Positions 1-5,357 of a stretch of DNA of 11,183 bases are shown here, in pieces. The translations under genes were made by a program, and so were the position numbers. The stretch spans positions 1 through 11,183 of the forward strand of contig DXHG01000156.1 of the NCBI GenBank assembly GCA_019113455.1, written 5' to 3'. The notes under the pieces were generated by a model. It worked only from the letters and a program-made list of their open reading frames with translations, searched no databases and had not been told where the DNA came from. The DNA comes from Candidatus Treponema faecavium (lineage in GTDB: Bacteria > Spirochaetota > Spirochaetia > Treponematales > Treponemataceae). How positions within the stretch are numbered: the first letter of the stretch is position 1; the number at the start of each line of letters is the position of its first letter.

Positions 1-474
1 CATGCGGTCAGCCTGCAAAAACCTGCCCGCCTCACCAAGCAGGTCTTCTATATTGCGCTGAATATCCCGATCGCGATGCAGAAGCTTAATGCTGTCCAGG
101 AGAAATGATTCAAGCTCCGCCATTTTTTCTATTTCATGCAGGCGCGTTATTTGTTTTGTAATATCAAGCGCAATCTCCATGCGCACCAGCCGCCCGTCTG
201 CCCAATGTATGAGCTTATCCCGCAGCAGATAATAGTGATTTGTCAGCGGATTTGTATATTCCCACTCATATACAGAATCAACAGAGAGTTTCGAGTTTGT
301 ACAGAACGGACACGGCGCATCCCTGCCCTGAAGCACCGCGTAGCATTTGTTTGACGGCGCATCGTTGTCAATCTGAAAAAATTGCTTGCCCGCGTCATTT
401 AAGAACAACAGCTCATACGTATGCAGGTCGGCAATATATACTATATCGTTGAGCTCATTCAGAACTTCATACAT
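1..474 (-). CDS. PAS-domain sensor protein, N-terminal part (cut by window edge)
   Basis: The open frame runs from ATG at 474 through the window edge, giving 158 residues with no stop. Residues about 4-110 look like a PAS sensory domain: it starts with a segment of the type 'LNDIVYIADLHTYELLFLN', has a Cys44-x10-Cys55-x2-Cys58 motif inside 'CYAVLQGRDAPCPFC', and ends with 'RMEIALDITK', a typical PAS C-terminal strand. A helical linker (about 112-135) then leads into what may be the start of a GAF domain. The output domain is outside the window; in proteins with this Cys-bearing PAS type it is often GGDEF, EAL or histidine kinase, but that is family knowledge only. The start follows a CAGAGGA ribosome site (479-485) 4 bases before the ATG. 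It lies 31 bases after the flavodoxin stop, so the two are probably co-transcribed. There is no signal peptide, so it is probably cytoplasmic. Confidence 0.8.
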   Translation of the reverse strand, partial: MYEVLNELNDIVYIADLHTYELLFLNDAGKQFFQIDNDAPSNKCYAVLQGRDAPCPFCTNSKLSVDSVYEWEYTNPLTNHYYLLRDKLIHWADGRLVRMEIALDITKQITRLHEIEKMAELESFLLDSIKLLHRDRDIQRNIEDLLGEAGRFLQADRM

Positions 475-505
475 AGAATCCTCTGAATTTTATTTTGTGA
501 TATAT

Positions 506-1024
506 CTATTCATGTGTTCGTATCCACGCGGCAAGCGGCAAAAGCGACTGGCTGTCATAATAATCGGCGCCGTTATGCAGCGCATCCGTCAATTCCTGCG
601 CAATCTGGCGTTTTACCGGACTGGCGTCTTTTTTTGCAATACGGGCAGTCAGCAGCGCCATTGCGCGCAGCACCAGCCGGTCAAGACCGCGCGTTCTCTG
701 CACTGAGACTCCGCCGCGCAGATAAAAAAACGGTATATCTGCCACGTCGTTTGCCCGCGAGAGCTCACGTATCACAGCAGGGCTTTCTTTGTACATGCCG
801 ACAGCCGCAGCCGCGCACACGTCAAACCGGCGCTGCGCCTGTTTTAACCCCTGAATCAGGGACGCTCGCACCCAGCCAAGATAGACAATGCGCCCCTGCG
901 GGGAAAGCTGCGTCTGCGCTTCTTTAAGTGAGCAGCAACGTATGCCGGTCATATCTGCAAGCGTGTACGCATACCGATACGTAAATCCAGTTGCGGACTC
1001 GTACACAACAGCCTGAACACACAT
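506..1024 (-). CDS. Flavodoxin-domain protein (HemG-like flavodoxin family)
   Basis: This 172-residue protein resembles the stand-alone flavodoxin-domain proteins related to HemG. It begins with the expected first strand and phosphate-binding loop (VVYESATGFT, residues 6-15). A flavin-contacting segment follows at YLGWVRASLIQGL (48-60), then a strand at DVCAAAAVGM (68-77), and the family hallmark FFYLRGG (99-105). The remaining roughly 65 residues are helical and basic. Family members bind FMN and carry out one- or two-electron transfers in the cytoplasm; the partner and substrate here are unknown. The start is fixed by the flavodoxin fold: only the ATG at 1024 leaves room for strand 1. No Shine-Dalgarno precedes it, and a -10 box ends 6 bases upstream, pointing to a leaderless message. 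A PAS sensor gene follows after 31 bases. Confidence 0.8.
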   Translation of the reverse strand: MCVQAVVYESATGFTYRYAYTLADMTGIRCCSLKEAQTQLSPQGRIVYLGWVRASLIQGLKQAQRRFDVCAAAAVGMYKESPAVIRELSRANDVADIPFFYLRGGVSVQRTRGLDRLVLRAMALLTARIAKKDASPVKRQIAQELTDALHNGADYYDSQSLLPLAAWIRTHE

Positions 1025-1058
1025 AAAATCAGTATACCATAAAAAGGATGAAAGTCTA
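1022..1058 (-). promoter_or_regulatory. Sigma-70-like promoter of the flavodoxin gene, probably leaderless
   Basis: Reading the minus strand, TAGACT (1058-1053) could serve as a -35 and TATACT (1036-1031) as a -10, separated by 16 bases. The -10 box ends 6 bases before the ATG, so transcription starting at the usual distance would begin at or next to the A of the start codon. No ribosome-binding sequence is present. The -10 is strong and the -35 only fair. This is inferred from sequence alone. Confidence 0.5.
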
Positions 1059-1070
1059 TAGGCATCTGCG

Positions 1071-1245
1071 TTTGCTCTGCACGGTCAGCACGCGCGGCTT
1101 TTCTTTTGCAGTTCACTGCGGGGTGTTGCTGCGTGTACGCGCGGGCTTGCTTCTTTGCAGGTTCACTTGCAGTTCTGGGTTTGCCTGTGCACGCAGGCTT
1201 TTTTCTTTTTTTATTCTCTGTAATTCGCTTTTTTGGGGAAGGGAA
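1071..1245 (+). repeat. Intergenic repeat, copy A (partner at 8236-8400)
   Basis: This stretch aligns to 8236-8400 in the same orientation. From 1106 to 1246 the alignment needs no gaps, and a hand count gives about 95 of 141 matches (roughly two thirds). Two 14-base blocks are identical: ttgcagttcactgc (1106-1119) and ttattctctgtaat (1211-1224). The left part (1071-1105) matches more loosely around 'ctgcacg'. Inside, GCAGT-TC-ACTGC is an inverted repeat, and a variant of the surrounding motif recurs at 1151-1170 (ttctttgcaggttcacttgc). It ends in a T-rich tract followed by GGGG. The plus strand can be read in one frame without stops, but no ribosome site or known protein family supports a gene. 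Confidence 0.65.
1183..1210 (+). terminator. Terminator-like hairpin and T tract inside repeat copy A
   Basis: GCCTG (1183-1187) pairs with CAGGC (1194-1198) across a 6-base loop that can add one more wobble pair. A run of T broken by one C follows at once (1199-1210). This has the shape of an intrinsic terminator for plus-strand transcription, though no plus-strand gene precedes it. The matching place in copy B (about 8340-8366) has a weaker stem and a similar T tract. Confidence 0.35.
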
Positions 1246-1440
1246 GCCTGCCGCAGACCTGCGGTTTGCTTACGTAGTTTGGGAGCATAGCCTCAAAACT
1301 TGACAGCTTGAAACAGAGAATTTTCTGCACCACGGCAGGCCTCCGTCCATGCAATAAGCGCATCTCCTTCCCCAATTCCTCTCTCGTTTCCAGCACTGCG
1401 CCTTGTCGCTGCACTCCGGGCTGGCAAGTTCAGGGTATAG
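1246..1440. other. Gene-free stretch with one short perfect inverted repeat
   Basis: No convincing coding region is seen on either strand; the short open frames lack ribosome sites and family resemblance. The only clear structure is CCGCAG-AC-CTGCGG at 1251-1264, a perfect 6-base-pair stem with a 2-base centre. Short inverted matches to the repeat just left of it also occur (ATTCTCTGT at 1213-1221 against 1313-1321; TTGGGGAAGG at 1233-1242 against 1366-1375), but their order does not nest into one hairpin. Confidence 0.4.
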
Positions 1441-1638
1441 AATTTTGCCAATGGCAAAATTTTTATTTGCCGTTTATCAGATAAGAAATTTGCCGTCGGC
1501 CAGCGAGACACTTGCCGATGGCAAACGTTTCATTTGCCGACGGCAAACAAAAAATTTGCCGTCGGCAAGTGCGCCGCTGGCCATCGGCAAAATTCATGTC
1601 TGATACATGGCAAATGTAAAAAAGACAATCGGCAAATT
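1441..1638. repeat. Cluster of TTTGCCG/CGGCAAA palindromes
   Basis: About nine copies of a TTTGCC(G) half-site or its complement fall within 200 bases, several as full palindromes. They are ATTTTGCCA-A-TGGCAAAAT at 1442-1460 (perfect, 19 bases), a half-site at 1466-1472, TTTGCCGTCGGCC at 1489-1501, TTGCCGATGGCAA at 1512-1524, TTTGCCGACGGCAAA at 1533-1547 (perfect around one base), TTGCCGTCGGCAA at 1556-1568 (perfect), TGGCCATCGGCAA at 1578-1590, and half-sites near 1607-1615 and 1628-1638. Centre-to-centre spacings are irregular. The unit could be a protein-binding site, a hairpin repeat or a degenerate tandem repeat; no function can be read from the sequence. Confidence 0.75.
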
Positions 1639-1640
1639 TT

Positions 1641-1714
1641 TATTTTTTAAATGGGAAACAGAATTGAGACCTCCGCTGGACGCTAAACCTGTACGCTGTC
1701 ATGTTTGAGGCTGT
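1641..1714. other. Short gene-free segment
   Basis: Between the palindrome cluster and the hairpin at 1728 I see no gene, promoter or strong structure. A GAGGCTGTGTTCAAAAAC sequence at 1707-1724 resembles the kind of sequence found at some insertion-element ends, but no matching inverted end or transposase lies nearby, so no call is made. Confidence 0.3.
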
Positions 1715-1718
1715 GTTC

Positions 1719-1751
1719 AAAAACTGTGGGCGCACGCTATTGCCTGCGCCC
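1719..1751 (-). terminator. Probable intrinsic terminator of the phoH-TPR operon
   Basis: On the minus strand GGGCGCA (1751-1745) and TGCGCCC (1734-1728) form a perfect 7-base-pair stem around a 10-base loop, followed by ACAG and TTTTT (1723-1719). It lies about 190 bases after the stop codon of the TPR gene and has no T run on the other strand, so it reads only from the operon side. The stem is flanked by a direct repeat, gttcaaaaac, at 1715-1724 and 1754-1763. Confidence 0.5.
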
Positions 1752-1812
1752 GGGTTCAAAAACCAAAGTAAGGAGCAAACAGCGTGCAGATGCAGCTCAT
1801 CTCCGCAGTAAA

Positions 1813-1840
1813 CCGCATAGTACCGTACGGTGCTATGCGG
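1813..1840. repeat. 28-base near-perfect palindrome
   Basis: The left half CCGCATAGTACCGT is mirrored by the right half, with 13 Watson-Crick pairs and one T-G pair at position 9, and no loop bases. It sits about 100 bases past the end of the TPR gene. As RNA it would be a very strong hairpin, so it may stabilise the 3' end of the operon transcript or help to stop it; only a short TTTA follows on the minus strand. As DNA it could be a binding site for a dimeric protein. AGATG-cagct-CATCT at 1787-1801 is a second, smaller hairpin next to it. Confidence 0.7.
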
Positions 1841-1939
1841 GGCAGCACATATATATGGAACGGTTCTGCATCGATGTGCATACGGCACGCTGACGGCGGC
1901 TGACAGCCAACGCGCCCATGCAGCGCAAGGTATTTTCTT

Positions 1940-4024
1940 TTATCTAATCGAACGAATTAAATCAGCCAGCACGGGGACAAAGCGTTCTGCGCCAGAGGTT
2001 TCTGCCGATACCGTTTCTGCTGCAGCGGCAGTTTCGGCAGCACCGCCTGCGTTTGCTGCGGCGGTATCGGTATTTGCTGCCGCGGCATCTGTACTGCCGG
2101 CTGTCTGTGCCGGTACAAGCACGAGTTCATCGCCAACGTTAATCCGGTCATAAAAACCGCTCTGCTGTATTACACCTTCGGATATTTCTTCTCCAACTTC
2201 GGAAATAGACAAGGTGCCAAGCACATCACTCTGGTCAAAGCGCAGCCCCGTTCCCTGATCGGAAGTCAGCACTTTGTCTTTCTTGACGATAGTATACACG
2301 CTGTTTACCGTTACCGCATCGGCGCGCCCGATGTCGGCAAGCGCGATGTTGCCGTCCCGCTTCAAAATAGTGCCGCGCGGCGGCATCACCGCAAGAATTG
2401 AATCGCGCAGCTTGATGAGCGCGCTCGCATAGCGGTCGTTGCCCGTCCTGAAAATATTTATTGTTGTTGCAAGTGTGCCGGTCCTTCCGGAATACAGGCG
2501 GCAGTTAATAGAAACATCGCGTCCGTTTTCTTCATATGCCAAAAGGGCAAAATAGTCGCTGCCTGATTCCCGCGCACGGCGGAACGCGTCCGCAAAGCCA
2601 GACACCGGCTTTATATCGCCGACGGACCGCACCGTCGGAACGCTCGCGAACACCGCCTCGGCTGACTGCACCATGAGCCTGTCGGCGTCGGCATGGAGCA
2701 GCTGCACGGGGGATTTTTCGTAATAAAACGAAAGCTGCCACCGCGTCTTATCGAGATAAAAGGGATTGACATTCCAGCGAACGCCAAGAGAATCGGACGT
2801 AAGCGCGTCATATGCTTCAATCGTGTCCGCAATGGCTGTCGGCACTTCTCCGCGGCCGCTGATGAATTTGAGCTGCGACAAATACTGCTCCGGAAAACCG
2901 TCGCGCAAAAGCATATCGGCATATGCGGAACGCGCCTCTGTATTTGACGGATCGAGCCTGAGCGCCAGCTGATATTCGTAGCGTGCAAACGGAGACATAA
3001 AACGGTTTGCGTAAGAGCGCGCTTTTTCCACGTGATAGGCTGCAAGCTCCGCGCGCCGCTCGTCTTCAACAGGCAGACGCTCAAGCACAAGCTGCTCAAG
3101 GCTCGTGCGCATGATTTCATCCTGCGGGTCTATGTCAAGCCCGCCGCTGTATGCGCTCATCGCGCCTTCGTAGTCGCCCTGCATTTCAAGGCAGAGCCCT
3201 TTTAAATACCACGCGGAAGCCGCGGAACGGTCGCGGTTAATGCGGAAATCGCAGATATCGATAACGTCCTGATACCGGCCCGACGTAAAAAGGATATTGG
3301 CAAGCAGTTCATATGCCTCATCATTGTTGCCGTCAAGCTGCACCGCCGCGCGCGCGCGCCGTTCGGCTTCAGAAAGATTGCCTTCTTTTGCAGACAAATA
3401 CGCGGCAAGATAATGCACTTCCGCCTCGCCGCTGTGATACCGCAGCGCCTGGTCGATATAAATGCGCGCCGCGTCGAGTTTTCCCAGTTCTTCTGATACA
3501 AGCGCAAGGGACAGCAGCGCGCGCCGGTTTGTCGTCTGCCGCTTGAGCGCATCCTGATACAGCTGTTCCGCGCCGGAAATGCGCCCATAAAAAATATCGA
3601 GTTCGGCAAGACCGAAGCGGGCGTCAACGTCGTTGGGGTACATCGCAAGCACTTCGCGGAACACCGCGTCAGCCTCGTCTGTTCTGCCCAAACCGATGAG
3701 CGCAAAGCCTCTGAGATTCAGAATCGTGGTATTATCTTTTGCATACTGCGCCGCGCTGTCAAGGTATGTCAGCGTGAGCGAATACTCGCCCGTTTCATAC
3801 GTACACTGCGCAAGCCCCAGCCACGCCTCGCCGTAATCGGGATTGTACTGCAGCGCCTCCTGATACGACTCGGCTGCGCCATACCAGTCCTGCCTGTCCT
3901 GCAGCATCCGCGCGCGGTCAAAACTTTCGCGCGCGGCATTCTGCGCAGAAACAAACGCGCCCGCGCATACCAGCAGCAGCGCCGCACATACGCGGCCGGC
4001 ATTGCAGCGTCCCCAGTTACTCAC
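1940..4024 (-). CDS. Secreted TPR protein with FlgT-like C-terminal region
   Basis: Read from GTG at 4024, the protein has 694 residues. It opens with a signal peptide (basic start, hydrophobic 12-25, likely cleavage after Ala27 in FVSA-QN), so it should be exported to the periplasm or envelope. Cys20 could be a loose spirochetal lipobox, but the -1 Val makes this less likely. Residues about 30-385 are a run of roughly 8-10 tetratricopeptide repeats with pairs such as 'YNPDYGEAWLGLA' and 'LGRTDEADAVFREVLAMYPND'. About 410-640 is a different region: a part resembling envelope proteins that handle nucleoprotein or flagellar cofactors ('SGSDYFALLAYEENG'), then beta-rich 'GTILKRDGNIALADIGRADAV', like FlgT/CsgG-associated C-terminal domains. 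An Ala/Thr-rich, poorly conserved-looking stretch fills 640-675. GTG was chosen because it overlaps the tlyC stop by 8 bases and gives a clean signal peptide; an in-frame ATG at 4066 would bury the signal. A scaffold role at the envelope is inference. Confidence 0.75.
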   Translation of the reverse strand: MSNWGRCNAGRVCAALLLVCAGAFVSAQNAARESFDRARMLQDRQDWYGAAESYQEALQYNPDYGEAWLGLAQCTYETGEYSLTLTYLDSAAQYAKDNTTILNLRGFALIGLGRTDEADAVFREVLAMYPNDVDARFGLAELDIFYGRISGAEQLYQDALKRQTTNRRALLSLALVSEELGKLDAARIYIDQALRYHSGEAEVHYLAAYLSAKEGNLSEAERRARAAVQLDGNNDEAYELLANILFTSGRYQDVIDICDFRINRDRSAASAWYLKGLCLEMQGDYEGAMSAYSGGLDIDPQDEIMRTSLEQLVLERLPVEDERRAELAAYHVEKARSYANRFMSPFARYEYQLALRLDPSNTEARSAYADMLLRDGFPEQYLSQLKFISGRGEVPTAIADTIEAYDALTSDSLGVRWNVNPFYLDKTRWQLSFYYEKSPVQLLHADADRLMVQSAEAVFASVPTVRSVGDIKPVSGFADAFRRARESGSDYFALLAYEENGRDVSINCRLYSGRTGTLATTINIFRTGNDRYASALIKLRDSILAVMPPRGTILKRDGNIALADIGRADAVTVNSVYTIVKKDKVLTSDQGTGLRFDQSDVLGTLSISEVGEEISEGVIQQSGFYDRINVGDELVLVPAQTAGSTDAAAANTDTAAANAGGAAETAAAAETVSAETSGAERFVPVLADLIRSIR

Positions 4025-4826
4025 TTTGTTTTTTTTCTTCAGCACGATAGATAACCTTAATAACATTGATACGGTGCCCTTCCATATCCTGCACGATAAA
4101 ATCATACTGATTCCACGAAACTTTTTCATATTTCACCGGTATTTTGCCAAACAGGTCGAACACGAAACCGCCCAGCGTGTCAAATTCTTCATTGGGGAAC
4201 TGCGCGCCAAGCGTTTCGTTTAAATCGTCCAGGTCAACGCGCGCGTCGCACAGCCAGATATTGTCCCCGACAGCAAGAATGTCTTCCCGCTCGTTATCGA
4301 ATTCATCCTGAATATCTCCGACAATCTCCTCGATGATGTCTTCCATGCACACAATGCCGGAAATACCGCCGTACTCGTCAATCGCTATCGCGATATGTAT
4401 GTGGCGGCGCTTAAACTCCCGCAGCAGAGAATCAATGCGTTTCGATTCCGGCACAAAAAACGCTTTGCGGATAATCTTTTCCAAATCGAGCGGCGCTTTC
4501 TTTGAAAACACCTTGATCAGATCTTTTACATACAGCACGCCTATGACGTTATCGATAGAATCACTGTACACGGGAAAGCGGGAATGACCGCTTTCTGCAA
4601 TCTTTTCAAGCAGCTCGTCTTTCGGAGTCCCTACAGATAAAAAATCGACATCTATGCGCGGAATCATTACTTCTTTCACGGAAGTTTGTGAAAGATCTTC
4701 AATTCCGCGTATCATATCGCGCTTTTCTTCACGCAGAATATCTTCCTGCACACGGGAAGATTCCGCATATGCGCTGCCCGACGTCTCGTCAGAGCTTTTC
4801 TTTTTCAGTTTCTCAAATATACTCAT
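4017..4826 (-). CDS. tlyC: TlyC/CorC-family CBS-domain protein (hemolysin-related)
   Basis: The 269-residue protein has the soluble CorC/TlyC layout. A charged N-terminus leads to 'SVKEVMIPRIDV' (about 49-60), which opens the first CBS domain. A second CBS domain ends in the family signature 'DEYGGISGIVCMEDIIEEIVGDIQDE' (about 149-174). A CorC_HlyC transporter-associated domain (about 190-262) contains 'DTLGGFVFDLFGKIP'. No membrane domain (DUF21/CNNM) precedes it. CBS pairs bind adenine nucleotides, and CorC relatives act in Mg2+/Co2+ handling; the name hemolysin comes from spirochete TlyC and does not prove lytic activity. It starts 27 bases after ybeY with no clear Shine-Dalgarno and overlaps the next gene by 8 bases, so it is the fourth gene of the operon. 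Near the stop is a run of eight A (minus strand, 4026-4033). Confidence 0.9.
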   Translation of the reverse strand: MSIFEKLKKKSSDETSGSAYAESSRVQEDILREEKRDMIRGIEDLSQTSVKEVMIPRIDVDFLSVGTPKDELLEKIAESGHSRFPVYSDSIDNVIGVLYVKDLIKVFSKKAPLDLEKIIRKAFFVPESKRIDSLLREFKRRHIHIAIAIDEYGGISGIVCMEDIIEEIVGDIQDEFDNEREDILAVGDNIWLCDARVDLDDLNETLGAQFPNEEFDTLGGFVFDLFGKIPVKYEKVSWNQYDFIVQDMEGHRINVIKVIYRAEEKKQSE

Positions 4827-4853
4827 GGTTGTTTCGCTTATTCGCCGTGTATA

Positions 4854-5357
4854 TTACTCGCCGATAATATGAATATCGGCAAAATGGCTCAACACTTTTT
4901 CCTGAAACTGCAGCATCGGCTGTTCCAAAGAATTATCAGCGTGATCCATGCCGTTTAAATGCAGAATCCCGTGAATCAAAAGCCGCTTGAGCTCCTCATC
5001 TTCACTGACCGCAAACTCGCTGCTGCTGCGCTTGAGCGTATCAACGCTGATAACGATATCTCCCGCATTAAACCACAGCGCGCCGTTTTCATCGGTATAC
5101 TGCGCGTCCTGTTCAAATGAAAGCACATCGGTCGCAGCATCTATATTGCGGTACGTCTTGTTGAGTTCCCGTATAAACGCATCCGCACAGAACAGCACTG
5201 ATACTTCCCAGCCAGAGATGCCAAGCTCACGAAGAACCTCCGCAATAAACGGCTCCACGCGGCAAAGCCATGCAGGCTCAAGACACTCGTCATGCACGCT
5301 CACAAAAACACGGTTTGCCGCATCAGGCGGCGCAGATACAGAAGACGTCTCACTCAT
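4854..5357 (-). CDS. ybeY: YbeY endoribonuclease (rRNA maturation factor)
   Basis: This 167-residue protein carries the defining YbeY zinc motif HGILHLNGMDH, with metal ligands His129, His133 and His139. Upstream, 'LNKTYRNIDAATDVLSF' (about 65-82) is the conserved substrate-channel segment with its Arg. YbeY is a single-strand-specific metalloendonuclease in the cytoplasm that takes part in 16S rRNA 3'-end maturation and ribosome quality control. The longer open frame extends upstream to 5558, but that part is a shadow of the HD-protein gene. The ATG at 5357 was chosen because it gives the normal family length, overlaps the upstream stop by 8 bases (ATGAGTGA), and has an AAGGAAG-type ribosome site about 10 bases before it. 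It sits between the membrane HD phosphohydrolase and tlyC; phoH-HD-ybeY is a widely conserved bacterial neighbourhood. Confidence 0.95.
   Translation of the reverse strand: MSETSSVSAPPDAANRVFVSVHDECLEPAWLCRVEPFIAEVLRELGISGWEVSVLFCADAFIRELNKTYRNIDAATDVLSFEQDAQYTDENGALWFNAGDIVISVDTLKRSSSEFAVSEDEELKRLLIHGILHLNGMDHADNSLEQPMLQFQEKVLSHFADIHIIGE

Noticed and set aside
1211..1375. Long inverted repeat around 1246-1366 suggesting a small transposable element
   Set aside because: The two matching pairs (9 and 10 bases) are in an order that cannot nest, and no target duplication or terminal inverted repeat was found.
1403..1603. Plus-strand open frame of 66 codons across the palindrome cluster, with a recurring 'NLPSA' reading
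   Set aside because: The peptide repeat is a by-product of the nucleotide palindromes; there is no ribosome site and no family resemblance.
1441..1638. CRISPR array
   Set aside because: Units are short palindromes with irregular spacing and no constant-length spacers, and no cas gene is present.
1640..1893. Short open frames on both strands downstream of the operon
   Set aside because: No ribosome sites, no domain resemblance, and the region is occupied by hairpins and a palindrome.
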